A DNA stretch of 64,000 nt from Pseudomonas wenzhouensis (GCF_021029445.1 NZ_CP072610.1:3782001-3846000); one strand, 5' to 3'; positions 19,474 through 28,885 are shown, counted from the first letter of the stretch. Notes: generated by a model not told the origin, from the letters alone. Numbers and translations: made by a program.

Positions 19474-21399
19474 CTAGTTGCCCGACGACTCATCGTCTCG
19501 CCCCAGCGGCAAGCGGCACTCCAGGCAGAGCCCGCCACCCTCGGCCGGCAATGCCTCCAACGCACCGCCAAAGCCCTCGACGATGCTGCGACTCATGGAC
19601 AGCCCAAGCCCCAGACCATCGACCTTGCTGGTGTAAAAGGGCGTGAACAGCTTGCCCAGTTGTTCGTCGCTGACGCCCGGCCCCTCATCGATGACCTGGA
19701 TGATCAGGTTGCCGTCACGCTCCTGCGCCTGCAGACGAATCTGCGATGGCGCACCCGAATGTTGATCACGGTTGGCCTCGATGGCATTGCGCAGCAGGTT
19801 GAGCAACACCTGTTCGAGCAACACGCGGTCGGCGAATACCGCCGGCAGATTGTCCGGCAAGCCGTCGCTGACCACCACCTGCGCCGCGCCCGCTTCCCAG
19901 TTGCACAGGCGCACCGCTTCGCGCGCCACCTCGGCCAGGTTCAGCGCCTGCATGCGCCGCTGCCCCTTGCGCAGGAAGGCGCGCAGGCGCCTGATCACGG
20001 CCGAGGCGTGGTTGGCGTGCTCGGTGATACGCGCCAGCCCCTGCGCCACCTTGTCGACAGCGGCCTGATCGCCGCCGACGCCCTGCAGGTAGCGCTGGCT
20101 GGCGCTGGCGTAGTTGACCACTGCCGCCAGCGGCTGATTGATCTCGTGGGCGATGCCCGAAGCCAGTTCACCCAGGGTGATCAGCCGCGTGGTATGCGCC
20201 AGCTCGTCCTCCAGGCGGCGCTTGTTTTCCTCGGCCTGGATGCGTGCACTGATGTCACGCGACACGCTGACCACCTCCACCACCGCGCCGGTGTAGGTCT
20301 CGCGAATCGCGCGGCTGGCGGTCTCGAACCAGAGATAGCGCCCGTCGCGATGCCGGATGCGATAGGTCATGGTGTGGTAGCCGTCCTGCTCCAGTGCTTC
20401 GCGCGCCTGCTTGGCCTGCTGCAACTGATCCTGCGGATGCAGCAGGCTGTCGACGGCCATGCCACGCAGCTCTTCCGGCCAATAGCCGAGCAATGTCCAG
20501 CTGGCGGGTGTGGCGTCGAGAAACACGCCATCCGGGGTATGCCGGGAAATCAGGTCGGTGGTGTTCTCGGTGATCAGCCGATACAGCCGCCGGGCGCGCG
20601 TCGCCTCGCGCTGCTCAAGGACTTCGCGGGTGGCCTCACGGCAACGCGCCAGCACCCGCTGCTCTGTCACATCGGGGATGAAGCTCCAGATCAGGATGCG
20701 CGCGCCGTCCTGTGCCTCCACGGCCTCGATGGCCCGTGCCTGCTCCAGGCAGGCGCGCACCAGCGGCAGATGATTGACCGGCAGCAACTCGCCCACCTGC
20801 GCCAGCGCGCGCTCACCGAGCAGCCCCTGCAACGCCGCGTTGCTCTCCAGCAGACGCGCCTCGGCGTCGAGCAGCAGCGCCGGCTGCGGGTCGGCCGACA
20901 GAAGCGGTGCGCTGCGCGCCAGTCCCGAGGCCAGCTCGACCATCTGCAGCAGCAGCTCGCGCAACCAGGGCAGCCACTCCAGCCCGGCCGCCTCGTCGAC
21001 CTGCAACAGCAGCACGCCCGGTTGGCCAGGCTGCAGTTGCAGGGCCAGCGCCTGGCCATGATGCAGCGCGGCACGACGCAAACGCCCGGCCAGCCAGCAC
21101 GGTAGCTGGCGCAGGGCGTCGAAGGTCAGGCTGGCCTGCACGCCAAGCGCGGTGAACAGTGTCTCGTCACTGGCTTCCAGCGGATCGCCCATGCCGGGTG
21201 GCAGGCGCGGGCCGTCATCGACCTGGGCATAGGTGCGACTGGCCGGCTGCCAGGTGAGGTACCAGGCCTGGCGCACCTGCGGGCACCCCAGCAAGGCCTG
21301 GCGCAACGCCTCGGCACGCACCCCCAGCGGCGGTGCCTCACGCTGGATGCGCAGCCAGGACTGCAGGGGAACAGCGGAAAGATGAGCGTCGATATTCAT
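19474..21399 (-). CDS. PAS-domain sensor histidine kinase, apparently cytoplasmic
   Basis: 641 residues with no convincing membrane helix. The N-terminal 170 residues are not recognised. Two PAS-like segments follow (about 170-260 and 275-385, the second with YRIRHRDGRYLWFETASRAI). HisKA has the phospho-accepting His in GELASGIAHEINQPLAAVVNY, and HATPase_c has the N box NLLRNAIEANRD and G boxes DEGPGVSDEQLGKLF and GLGLGLSMSR. FixL-like kinase architecture. Together with the regulator at 18805 it forms a two-component pair divergent from the acyl-CoA synthetase; the signal is unknown, possibly a cytoplasmic metabolite. Confidence 0.92.
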   Translation of the reverse strand: MNIDAHLSAVPLQSWLRIQREAPPLGVRAEALRQALLGCPQVRQAWYLTWQPASRTYAQVDDGPRLPPGMGDPLEASDETLFTALGVQASLTFDALRQLPCWLAGRLRRAALHHGQALALQLQPGQPGVLLLQVDEAAGLEWLPWLRELLLQMVELASGLARSAPLLSADPQPALLLDAEARLLESNAALQGLLGERALAQVGELLPVNHLPLVRACLEQARAIEAVEAQDGARILIWSFIPDVTEQRVLARCREATREVLEQREATRARRLYRLITENTTDLISRHTPDGVFLDATPASWTLLGYWPEELRGMAVDSLLHPQDQLQQAKQAREALEQDGYHTMTYRIRHRDGRYLWFETASRAIRETYTGAVVEVVSVSRDISARIQAEENKRRLEDELAHTTRLITLGELASGIAHEINQPLAAVVNYASASQRYLQGVGGDQAAVDKVAQGLARITEHANHASAVIRRLRAFLRKGQRRMQALNLAEVAREAVRLCNWEAGAAQVVVSDGLPDNLPAVFADRVLLEQVLLNLLRNAIEANRDQHSGAPSQIRLQAQERDGNLIIQVIDEGPGVSDEQLGKLFTPFYTSKVDGLGLGLSMSRSIVEGFGGALEALPAEGGGLCLECRLPLGRDDESSGN

Positions 21400-21477
21400 A
21401 TAGTAATTATTCTATAAAACCTTGGTACAACTTCCATAAAAAATAGAAATGACCTATAAATTGCCGCCAGCAAGCTT

Positions 21478-21500
21478 CGGTAATGCCTGCATCATTACCG
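21478..21500. promoter_or_regulatory. Candidate operator in the kinase/acyl-CoA synthetase divergent gap
   Basis: Inverted repeat CGGTAATG-N7-CATTACCG sits 40 bp upstream of the acyl-CoA synthetase start, in an AT-rich 141-bp gap shared with the divergent histidine kinase gene. Position and symmetry suggest a binding site for the adjacent response regulator; this is inference. Confidence 0.4.
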
Positions 21501-21540
21501 GAATAACCAGAGCTAACAATCAGCCAAAGGTGTATCCGCC

Positions 21541-23160
21541 ATGTCGATCTACGAGCAGGGCCTCGGCCGCGCCGCCGTCAACCATGTTGCCCTCAGCCCC
21601 CTGAGCTTCATCGAGCGTACGGCGGCGGTCTACCCGCACTACCCGGCGGTGGTGCATGGCTCGATTCGCCGTAACTGGGCCGAGACCTACGCGCGCTGCC
21701 GGCGCCTGGCCTCGGCCCTGGCCGGCCGTGGCATCGGACAGGGCGACACGGTGGCGGTGATGCTGCCGAACATCCCGGCGATGCTCGAAGTGCATTTCGG
21801 CGTGCCAATGATCGGCGCGGTGCTCAACACCCTCAACGTGCGCCTGGATGCCGAAGCCATCTCCTTCATGCTGCAGCACGGCGAAGCCAAGGTGGTGATC
21901 GCCGACCGCGAGTTCTTCGATGTGATCCACGCCGCCATCGGCATGCTCGATCACCCGCCGCTGGTGATCGACGTCGACGACCCCGAGTACGGCGAAGGCC
22001 AGGCAGTCAGCGATCTAGACTACGAGGCCTTCCTCGCCGAAGGCGACCCGGAATTTGCCTGGCAGTGGCCGGAAGACGAGTGGCAGGCCATCAGCCTCAA
22101 CTACACCTCCGGCACCACCGGCAACCCCAAGGGCGTGGTCTATCACCACCGTGGCGCCTTCCTCAACGCCATGGGCAACCAGATGACCTGGAACATGGGC
22201 AACCACCCGGTCTACCTGTGGACGTTGCCGATGTTCCACTGCAACGGCTGGTGCTACCCCTGGACGATCACCGCCCTGGCGGGCGTGCATGTGTTCCTGC
22301 GCCGCGTCGACCCGGCGAAGATCCTCACCCTGATCCGCGACGAGCAGGTCACCCACCTGTGCGGCGCACCCATCGTGCTCAACGCCCTGGTGAACATGCC
22401 GGCCGAGGCCAAGGCAGCCATCGACCATCCGGTCAAGGCCATGGTCGCCGGCGCCGCGCCACCCGCCAAGGTGATCGGCGCGGTAGAGGAAATGGGCATC
22501 GCCGTGACCCACGTCTACGGCCTGACCGAGGTCTACGGCCCGGTGACCCTGTGCGCCTGGCACGCCGAATGGGACGAACTGCCGCTGGAAGAACGCGCCA
22601 CCATCAAGGCGCGCCAGGGCGTGCGCTACCCGACCCTGGAAGGGGTGATGGTCGCCGACCCGAAAACCCTCGAGCCGGTGCCGCGTGACGGCCAGACCAT
22701 CGGCGAGATCTTCATGCGCGGCAACACCGTGATGAAGGGCTACCTGAAGAACCCCAGCGCCACCGCCGAGGCCTTCGAGGGCGGCTGGTTCCACACTGGC
22801 GACCTCGGTGTGTGCCACGCCGATGGCTACGTGGAAATCCGCGATCGTCTCAAGGACATCATCATCTCCGGCGGCGAGAACATCTCCACCATCGAGGTCG
22901 AGGGCGTGCTCTATCGCCACCCGGCGGTGCTGGAAGCGGCCGTGGTCGCCCGCCCGGACGAGAAATGGGGCGAGACGCCCTGCGCCTTCATCACCCTGAA
23001 GACCGGCCAGCAGGCCAGCGACAGCGAGATCATGACCTTCTGCCGCGAGCACCTGGCCGGCTTCAAGGTGCCCAAGACCGTGGTCTTCACCCAGCTGCCG
23101 AAGACCAGCACCGGCAAGATCCAGAAGTTCGTCCTGCGCGATATGGCCAAGGCGCTGTAG
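21541..23160 (+). CDS. AMP-forming acyl-CoA synthetase
   Basis: Activates a carboxylic acid to its CoA ester with ATP. 539 residues. Motifs in order: the phosphate loop NYTSGTTGNPKGVVYHHRG, VTHVYGLTEVYGP, WFHTGDLGV, IRDRLKDIIISGGENIS and the C-terminal PKTSTGKIQKF with the catalytic Lys. Overall it resembles medium-chain fatty acyl-CoA ligases of the AlkK type. Ribosome-binding site AAAGGTG about 8 bases upstream. First gene of a catabolic set with a permease, acyl-CoA dehydrogenase, thiolase and metallo-hydrolase. Real substrate unknown. Confidence 0.92.
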   Translation: MSIYEQGLGRAAVNHVALSPLSFIERTAAVYPHYPAVVHGSIRRNWAETYARCRRLASALAGRGIGQGDTVAVMLPNIPAMLEVHFGVPMIGAVLNTLNVRLDAEAISFMLQHGEAKVVIADREFFDVIHAAIGMLDHPPLVIDVDDPEYGEGQAVSDLDYEAFLAEGDPEFAWQWPEDEWQAISLNYTSGTTGNPKGVVYHHRGAFLNAMGNQMTWNMGNHPVYLWTLPMFHCNGWCYPWTITALAGVHVFLRRVDPAKILTLIRDEQVTHLCGAPIVLNALVNMPAEAKAAIDHPVKAMVAGAAPPAKVIGAVEEMGIAVTHVYGLTEVYGPVTLCAWHAEWDELPLEERATIKARQGVRYPTLEGVMVADPKTLEPVPRDGQTIGEIFMRGNTVMKGYLKNPSATAEAFEGGWFHTGDLGVCHADGYVEIRDRLKDIIISGGENISTIEVEGVLYRHPAVLEAAVVARPDEKWGETPCAFITLKTGQQASDSEIMTFCREHLAGFKVPKTVVFTQLPKTSTGKIQKFVLRDMAKAL

Positions 23161-23179
23161 AAGCGGCCCTCACCCCCGG

Positions 23180-23202
23180 CCCCTCTCCCGCAGGGAGAGG
23201 GG
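23180..23202. repeat. Palindromic intergenic repeat (CCCCTCTCCC hairpin)
   Basis: Arms CCCCTCTCCC (23180-23189) and GGGAGAGGGG (23193-23202) around GCA, preceded by CCCTCACCCCCGG. This is a dispersed intergenic palindrome seen in many GC-rich gamma-proteobacteria. Located between the synthetase and permease genes it may modulate relative expression. Confidence 0.6.
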
Positions 23203-23220
23203 TGAATGAACCGTTTTCAC

Positions 23221-23228
23221 AACAACAA
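23221..23228 (+). promoter_or_regulatory. Hfq/Crc CA-type motif in the permease leader
   Basis: AACAACAA, fitting the AAnAAnAA motif bound by Hfq with Crc in Pseudomonas catabolite repression, 33 bases before the permease ATG. It is farther from the start than the other copies in this window, so less certain. Confidence 0.4.
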
Positions 23229-23260
23229 GAACCGGCCCTGGCGGCCGACGGAGAACCTTC

Positions 23261-24634
23261 ATGCAAATTTTCAAGCGCCGTGACGGCGACGAACAACCTT
23301 ACTGGCCCTTCGGTCCGTTCAAGGTGCGTCTACCCTTCGTGCATTACCGCTGGGAAACCGCCGAGATGCTGCAGGCGCTGATCATGTTCGTGGTCAGCCT
23401 GGCGATGATCCCGCTGCTGGAGAAATACCTCGGCCTGCCCTATGACGTGGCCCTGGCCTATGTAGTGGTGTGCGGCATCGGCTTCATGCTGCCGGCGCTG
23501 CTCGGTGTGCCGCTGGTGCCGGGTTGGATCACCCCCGGCATCCCCGTGGTGCTGCTGTTTCTCGGCAACTACGAGCCGGGCCCTGCGGCCATTCAGGCGC
23601 TGTTCGCCCTGCAGTTTCTGGTGTTCGTGATCTTCCTGTTCCTCGGCGTCACCCGCCTGGGCAGTGTCCTGGTGCGACTGATCCCCAACTCGATGAAGGG
23701 CGGCATCATCATCGGTGCCGGTATCGCCGCGCTGATGGGCGAAATCAGCGCCGGCGGCCGTCTGGCCAACACGCCGATCTCCCTGGTGCTGGGCAGTCTG
23801 ATCTGCCTGTACCTGATGTTCTCAGTGTCGTTCAAGGGCCTGACCGAGCGCGTGCCCTTCGCCCGCAAGATCGTCAACTACGGCATGGTGCCGGGCATGC
23901 TGATCGCCATCTTCATCGGCATCGCCGTGGGCGAGTACAAGATGCCGGATTTGAAATGGGGCATCACCGCGCCGGCCTTCGGCGAGATGTGGAACTACCT
24001 GCCGTTCAACGTCGGCTTCCCCAGCCTCGACGTGTTCCTGCTGGCCGTGCCCACCGCAGTGATCGCCTATGTGATCGCCTTCGGCGACATCATCGTCGGC
24101 CAGTCGCTGATGCAGCGCGCCGATGAGCTGCGCACCGACGAGGTGATCGAAAACAACGTCGACCGCATCCACCTGGTCACCGCCATCCGCAACGCCCTGC
24201 ACGCCTTCTTCGCGCCCTACCCGGGCCTGGCCGGCCCGCTGTGGACAGCCGTGGCGGCGACCATGGCCGAACGCTACAAGTACGGGCGCAAGGCGATGGA
24301 CTCGATCTACAGCGGCGCCGGCACCTTCTGGATCACTGGCTTCGCCGCGCTGTTCATGCTGCCGCTGGTCAGTTTCTTCCAGCCGGTGCTGCCGATTGCC
24401 CTGTCGCTGACGCTGATCCTGACCGGCTACATCTGCCTGATGGTCGGCTTCGAACAACTGAACAACAACACCGAACGTGGCATCGCCGGCACCATGGGTG
24501 TGGTGCTCGCCGTCTACGGCGCGGGCTGGGGCCTGGCCGCAGGCGCGGCGCTGTACATCCTGGTCGAGCGCACCCATCTGCTTAAATTCACCAGTGTCAA
24601 AGACCAGCGGCGCGAGACGACCGAAGCCGACTGA
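23261..24634 (+). CDS. SLC23/NCS2-like multi-pass permease
   Basis: 457 residues with at least ten hydrophobic segments and a cytoplasmic C-terminus. Segments such as IGAGIAALMGEI, PTAVIAYVIAFGDIIVGQSLM and the FAPYPGLAGPLWTA block resemble the nucleobase/ascorbate (SLC23, uracil-xanthine permease) superfamily, though the NCS2 signature is not textbook. Its place between an acyl-CoA synthetase and an acyl-CoA dehydrogenase suggests it imports the carboxylic acid that these enzymes degrade rather than a purine (inference). Confidence 0.68.
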   Translation: MQIFKRRDGDEQPYWPFGPFKVRLPFVHYRWETAEMLQALIMFVVSLAMIPLLEKYLGLPYDVALAYVVVCGIGFMLPALLGVPLVPGWITPGIPVVLLFLGNYEPGPAAIQALFALQFLVFVIFLFLGVTRLGSVLVRLIPNSMKGGIIIGAGIAALMGEISAGGRLANTPISLVLGSLICLYLMFSVSFKGLTERVPFARKIVNYGMVPGMLIAIFIGIAVGEYKMPDLKWGITAPAFGEMWNYLPFNVGFPSLDVFLLAVPTAVIAYVIAFGDIIVGQSLMQRADELRTDEVIENNVDRIHLVTAIRNALHAFFAPYPGLAGPLWTAVAATMAERYKYGRKAMDSIYSGAGTFWITGFAALFMLPLVSFFQPVLPIALSLTLILTGYICLMVGFEQLNNNTERGIAGTMGVVLAVYGAGWGLAAGAALYILVERTHLLKFTSVKDQRRETTEAD

Positions 24635-24691
24635 CACCTTTCGTTCCATGCGCCGCGCTTGTCGCGGCGCCCCTGCTGTCGAGGTTGCACC

Positions 24692-26464
24692 ATGCCCGAA
24701 TTCAACGCCCCGCTGCGCGACATGCGCTTCGTCCTCCATGACGTGTTCCAGGCGCCGAGCCTGTGGGCACGCCTGCCGGCCCTGGCGGACACCGTCGATG
24801 CCGACACCGCCGATGCCATCCTCGAAGAGGCGGCCAAGGTCACCGGCAATCTGATCGCCCCGCTCAATCGCAGCGGCGACGAGGAAGGCGCGCAGTGGGA
24901 AGGCGGCGACGTGCGTACCCCGACCGGTTTCCGCGAGGCCTACGCCACATATATCGAAGGCGGCTGGGTCGGCCTGTCCGGCAACCCAGAGTACGGCGGC
25001 ATGGGCATGCCCAAGATGCTCGCCGTGGCCTTCGAGGAAATGCTCTACGCCGCCGGCTCCAGCTTCGCGCTGTATTCGGCACTGAGTTCCGGCGCCTGCC
25101 TGGCCATCGATGCCCACGCCAGCGAAGCGTTGAAAACCACCTATCTACCGCCAATGTACGAAGGCCGCTGGGCCGGCTCCATGTGCCTGACCGAGGCCCA
25201 TGCCGGCACCGACCTGGGCATCATCAGAACCAAGGCAGAGCCACAGGCCGATGGCAGCTACAAGGTCACTGGCAGCAAGATCTTTATCACCGGTGGCGAG
25301 CAGGATCTGACCGAGAACATCATCCACCTGGTGCTGGCCAAACTGCCGGACGCGCCGGCCGGGCCGAAGGGCATCTCGCTGTTTCTGGTACCCAAGGTAA
25401 TGGTCAACGCCGATGGCAGCCTCGGCGAGCGCAACGCCGTAAGCTGCGGCTCCATCGAGCACAAGATGGGCATCAAGGCCTCAGCCACCTGCGTGATGAA
25501 TTTCGACGGCGCCACCGGCTACCTGATCGGTGAGGTCAACAAGGGCCTGGCGGCGATGTTCACCATGATGAACTACGAGCGCCTGTCCATCGGCATCCAG
25601 GGCATCGGCTGCGCCGAGGCGTCCTACCAGTCGGCGGTGGCCTACGCCCGTGAACGTATCCAGAGCCGCGCCGCCACTGGTCCGGTCAATCAGGACAAGA
25701 TCGCCGACCCGATCATTGTGCACGCCGACGTGCGCCGCATGCTGCTGACCATGAAGGCACTGAACGAAGGCGGTCGTGCCTTCGCCTGCTACGTTGGCCA
25801 GCAGCTCGATCTGGCCAAGTACGCCGAGGACGCCAGCGAGCGGCAGAACGCCGAAGCGCTGGTCGCCCTGCTGACTCCGGTGGCCAAGGCCTTCTTCACC
25901 GACACCGGGCTGGAAAGCTGCGTGCACGGCCAGCAGGTGTTCGGCGGCCATGGCTATATCCGCGAATGGGGCCAGGAACAACTGGTGCGTGACGTGCGCA
26001 TCGCGCAGATCTACGAAGGCACCAACGGCATCCAGGCGCTCGATCTGCTCGGGCGCAAGGTAGTAGCCAACGGCGGTGCCGCGCTGCGCCTGTTCGCCAG
26101 CGAAGTCCGTGACTTCGCCCATGCCCATGAATCGCCCTTCGGTGATCGCCTGGTGGAAGCGCTGGAACGCCTGGAAGCGGTCAGCGGCTGGCTGCTGGAG
26201 CAGGCCAAGGTTGACCCGAACTCGGTCGGCGCCGCCTCGGTGGAGTACCTGCACCTGTTCGGCTACGTCGCCTACGCCTACATGTGGGCACGCATGGCCG
26301 CAGTGGCGCAGAACAAGCAGGCAGAGGATGAAGCCTTCTACGGCGGCAAGCTCGCCACCGCCGAGTTCTTCTTCGCCCGCCTGCTGCCGCGCACCCTGGG
26401 CCTGGAGGCGAGCATTCGGGGTGGTAGCCAGCCGCTTTATGGTCTGGCTGCCGAGCAATTTTGA
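24692..26464 (+). CDS. Acyl-CoA dehydrogenase (large, FadE-type)
   Basis: FAD enzyme making trans-2-enoyl-CoA. I start at the ATG at 24692 (MPEFNAPLRD), with GAGG 8 bases upstream, giving 590 residues; a longer reading from 24659 has no support. The core has CLTEAHAGTDLG and GSKIFITGGEQD, and the C-terminal QQVFGGHGYIREWGQEQLVRD. The catalytic Glu lies in IYEGTNGIQALDLLGRK. A helical C-terminal extension of about 130 residues is typical of this long subfamily. A copy of its last 20 codons recurs 90 bp downstream. Confidence 0.93.
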   Translation: MPEFNAPLRDMRFVLHDVFQAPSLWARLPALADTVDADTADAILEEAAKVTGNLIAPLNRSGDEEGAQWEGGDVRTPTGFREAYATYIEGGWVGLSGNPEYGGMGMPKMLAVAFEEMLYAAGSSFALYSALSSGACLAIDAHASEALKTTYLPPMYEGRWAGSMCLTEAHAGTDLGIIRTKAEPQADGSYKVTGSKIFITGGEQDLTENIIHLVLAKLPDAPAGPKGISLFLVPKVMVNADGSLGERNAVSCGSIEHKMGIKASATCVMNFDGATGYLIGEVNKGLAAMFTMMNYERLSIGIQGIGCAEASYQSAVAYARERIQSRAATGPVNQDKIADPIIVHADVRRMLLTMKALNEGGRAFACYVGQQLDLAKYAEDASERQNAEALVALLTPVAKAFFTDTGLESCVHGQQVFGGHGYIREWGQEQLVRDVRIAQIYEGTNGIQALDLLGRKVVANGGAALRLFASEVRDFAHAHESPFGDRLVEALERLEAVSGWLLEQAKVDPNSVGAASVEYLHLFGYVAYAYMWARMAAVAQNKQAEDEAFYGGKLATAEFFFARLLPRTLGLEASIRGGSQPLYGLAAEQF

Positions 26465-26550
26465 AGACTGTGTCTGCGTTATCTGTGCCGGAGCTCATGG
26501 GGTGGACCGAACAGCCGCGTGGGCTAAAGCCCACCCTACAAGACCGTAGT

Positions 26551-26613
26551 CTGGAAGCGAGCATTCGCGCCGGCAGCCAGTCGTTGTATGGCCTGACTGC
26601 CGAGCAGTTTTAA
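26551..26613 (+). pseudogene. Remnant of a second acyl-CoA dehydrogenase (C-terminal codons only)
   Basis: Translating this stretch gives LEASIRAGSQSLYGLTAEQF and a stop, against LEASIRGGSQPLYGLAAEQF at the end of the complete gene upstream. The match is at the protein tail and includes the stop codon, with silent and replacement differences. It is best read as the leftover 3' end of a former tandem paralogue, most of which was deleted. A GGGCTAAAGCCCACCCTAC-type repeat lies at the junction (26520-26540). Confidence 0.75.
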
Positions 26614-26662
26614 ACGTAGGGCGGGTGCAACCCGCCACCGCCGAATCGGCGGTTCCACAAGG
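26614..26662. repeat. GTAGGG-type intergenic repeat
   Basis: GTAGGGCGGGTGCAACCCGCC starts at 26618 region: the segment GCGGGT/ACCCGC is a small hairpin, and CCGCCGAATCGGCGG forms a second one directly after. It belongs to the GTAGGGnG family seen at several other gaps in this window. Confidence 0.5.
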
Positions 26663-26673
26663 TTGAGCGTGTT

Positions 26674-26702
26674 GCGCGGCGCTTCGGCGCCGCGCTTTTT
26701 TA
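26674..26702 (+). terminator. Intrinsic terminator between the acyl-CoA dehydrogenase and thiolase genes
   Basis: GCGCGGCGC, a TTCG-type loop, then GCGCCGCGC followed by TTTTTTT. A textbook intrinsic terminator, implying that the thiolase and metallo-hydrolase genes are either read through weakly or have their own promoter in the 40 bases that follow. Confidence 0.8.
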
Positions 26703-26745
26703 TTCGAGCCTCGGCTGGCCCCTGCCCAGCCGACGAGGAGCCCTT

Positions 26746-27924
26746 ATGCGTGAAGTCGTAATCGTCGCTGCCTGCCGTACCGCCATCGGCAGCTTTCAGG
26801 GTGCGTTGAGCCGCATTCCCGCGCCACAACTGGGCGCGGCGGTGATCCGTGAACTGCTGGCCCGCACGGGAATCGAGGGTGAGCAGGTCGACGAAGTGAT
26901 CCTCGGCCAGGTGCTCACCGCAGGCAGCGGGCAGAACCCGGCGCGGCAGAGCGTGTTGCTCGCCGGCCTGCCGCACACGGTACCGGCCATGACCCTGAAC
27001 AAGGTCTGCGGCTCCGGCCTCAAGGCGGTGATTCTCGGCGCGCAGGCCATTCGTGGCGGCGATGCCGAGATCATCATTGCCGGCGGCCAGGAGAACATGA
27101 GCCTGGCGCCCTACGTCATGCCCGGCGCCCGCAGCGGCCTGCGCATGGGCCATGCGCAACTGGTCGACACCATGATTCAGGACGGCCTGTGGGACGCTTT
27201 CAACAACTACCACATGGGTATCACCGCCGAGAACCTGGCCGAGCAGTACGGCGTCACCCGTGCCGAACAGGACGCCTTCGCCCTGCGCTCGCAACAGCGC
27301 GCCCAGGCCGCCATCGAGGCCGGTCGCTTCGCCGATGAGATCGTCCCGCTGGACATTCCCCAGCGCGGTGCCGAGCCGCTGCGTTTTGCCCAGGACGAAC
27401 AACCGCGCGCCGGCACCAGCCTGGATAGCCTGGGCAAGCTGCGCCCGGCGTTCAAGAATGACGGCACGGTAACTGCCGGCAACGCCTCGACGCTCAACGA
27501 TGGCGCCGCCGCTGTGCTGCTGATGAGCGCCGAGAAAGCCGCCGAGCTGCAACTGCCGGTGCTGGCCCGTATCGCCGCCCACGCCAGCGCCGGGGTCGAC
27601 CCGGCAGTGATGGGCATCGGCCCGGTATTCGCCAGCTGCAAGGCGCTGGAGCGTGCCGGCTGGAGCCTGGAACAGCTCGACCTGATCGAGGCCAACGAAG
27701 CCTTCGCCGCCCAGGCCATCGCCGTTGGCCGCGAGCTGCATTGGGACAGTGCCAAGGTCAACGTCAACGGCGGTGCCATCGCCCTCGGCCACCCCATCGG
27801 CGCCTCCGGCTGCCGCATCCTGGTCAGCCTGGTGCACGAAATGCAGCGTCGCGATGCCCGCCGTGGCCTGGCCACCCTGTGCATCGGTGGCGGCCAGGGT
27901 GTGGCCTTGGCCATCGAACGCTGA
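26746..27924 (+). CDS. Acetyl-CoA acetyltransferase/thiolase
   Basis: 392 residues, thiolase II size. The nucleophilic Cys is in [19 protein letters not shown] (about C88); the active-site His is in [18 protein letters not shown] and the second Cys in [15 protein letters not shown]. It would cleave 3-ketoacyl-CoA or condense two acetyl-CoA. Ribosome-binding site GAGGAG 7 bases upstream. It follows a strong terminator and precedes the metallo-hydrolase by 38 bp. Confidence 0.93.
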   Translation: MREVVIVAACRTAIGSFQGALSRIPAPQLGAAVIRELLARTGIEGEQVDEVILGQVLTAGSGQNPARQSVLLAGLPHTVPAMTLNKVCGSGLKAVILGAQAIRGGDAEIIIAGGQENMSLAPYVMPGARSGLRMGHAQLVDTMIQDGLWDAFNNYHMGITAENLAEQYGVTRAEQDAFALRSQQRAQAAIEAGRFADEIVPLDIPQRGAEPLRFAQDEQPRAGTSLDSLGKLRPAFKNDGTVTAGNASTLNDGAAAVLLMSAEKAAELQLPVLARIAAHASAGVDPAVMGIGPVFASCKALERAGWSLEQLDLIEANEAFAAQAIAVGRELHWDSAKVNVNGGAIALGHPIGASGCRILVSLVHEMQRRDARRGLATLCIGGGQGVALAIER

Positions 27925-27944
27925 AACAATCGCCGCCACTGCAC

Positions 27945-27952
27945 AAGAACAA
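27945..27952 (+). promoter_or_regulatory. Hfq/Crc CA-type motif before the metallo-hydrolase start
   Basis: AAGAACAA (AAnAAnAA) ends 10 bases before the ATG at 27963, overlapping the ribosome-binding region, where Hfq/Crc binding would block initiation. Confidence 0.5.
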
Positions 27953-27962
27953 GAGAATCCCC

Positions 27963-28829
27963 ATGCGAACCCTGACCACCCTGACCGGCAACAGCCAGAA
28001 ACTCGATGGCGGCGCCATGTTCGGCAACGCGCCCAAGGCCCTCTGGCAACGCTGGATGCCGGCCGACGAACTGAACCGCATCGACCTCGGCTGCCGCGCC
28101 CTGCTGGTGCAGGAAGACGCGCGCAACATCCTGGTGGAAACCGGTATCGGCGCCTTCTTCAGCCCCGAGCTGAAGCAGCGCTTCGGCGTGCAGGAAGACC
28201 AGCACGTGCTGCTCGACGAACTGGCGAAGGTCGGTTTGAGCGATGCCGATATCGATATCGTCGTGCTCACCCACCTGCACTTCGACCACGCCGGCGGCCT
28301 GCTCGCCGCCTGGCAGGATGGCGAGCCGGCACGCCTGCTGTTTCCCAACGCGCGCTTCGTCACCGGTCGACGTCAGTGGCAGCGAGCCTGCACGCCACAC
28401 GCCCGCGATAAGGCCTCCTATATCCCGGAACTACTGGCTCTGCTGGAGGCAAGCGGACGCCTGCATCTGATCGATGAAACCGAGCACTGCGAATTGCTCG
28501 GTAGCGACTGGCGCCTGCACTGGAGCGACGGCCACACGCCCGGCCAGTTGCTGCCGGAAGTGGCCATGCCGGGCGGGCCGGTGGTGTTTCCCGGCGACCT
28601 GATTCCCGGCGCACCCTGGGTGCACCTGCCGATCACCATGGGCTACGACCGCTTCCCCGAAGGCCTGATCGAGGAGAAGGAAGCACTGCTGAGCGACCTG
28701 CATGCTCGCGGCGGCCGGCTGGTATTCACCCACGACCCGGACGTGGCCATGGGTCGGGTAACGCGAGACGCAAAAGGCCGCTACGGGCTCGATGCAGCGG
28801 TAAAAGCAGCGCATCTGCTGGCAAACTGA
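27963..28829 (+). CDS. MBL-fold metallo-hydrolase
   Basis: 288 residues from the ATG at 27963 ([10 protein letters not shown]); an upstream in-frame reading overlaps the thiolase gene and is discarded. The metal-binding motif is [13 protein letters not shown], with later ligands in [20 protein letters not shown] and [10 protein letters not shown], as in glyoxalase II/lactonase-type enzymes. Given the neighbours it may be an acyl-CoA thioesterase or a lactonase (inference). 38 bp after the thiolase gene. Confidence 0.88.
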   Translation: MRTLTTLTGNSQKLDGGAMFGNAPKALWQRWMPADELNRIDLGCRALLVQEDARNILVETGIGAFFSPELKQRFGVQEDQHVLLDELAKVGLSDADIDIVVLTHLHFDHAGGLLAAWQDGEPARLLFPNARFVTGRRQWQRACTPHARDKASYIPELLALLEASGRLHLIDETEHCELLGSDWRLHWSDGHTPGQLLPEVAMPGGPVVFPGDLIPGAPWVHLPITMGYDRFPEGLIEEKEALLSDLHARGGRLVFTHDPDVAMGRVTRDAKGRYGLDAAVKAAHLLAN

Positions 28830-28851
28830 CGCCATCAGCCCTTGACGAGCC

Positions 28852-28885
28852 GGCCATGCAGCGCGAGCATGGCCGCTTGTTTTTT
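28852..28885 (+). terminator. Intrinsic terminator after the metallo-hydrolase gene
   Basis: GGCCATGC and GCATGGCC arms (28852-28859 and 28867-28874) around a 7-base loop, followed by GCTTGTTTTTT. It closes the acyl-CoA cluster. Confidence 0.75.

Noticed and set aside
18667..21105. An 812-codon open frame on the plus strand opposite the kinase and regulator genes
   Set aside because: It is antisense to a clear histidine kinase and response regulator and has a His/Gln/Leu-rich product without any domain. GC-rich third positions open such frames on the other strand.
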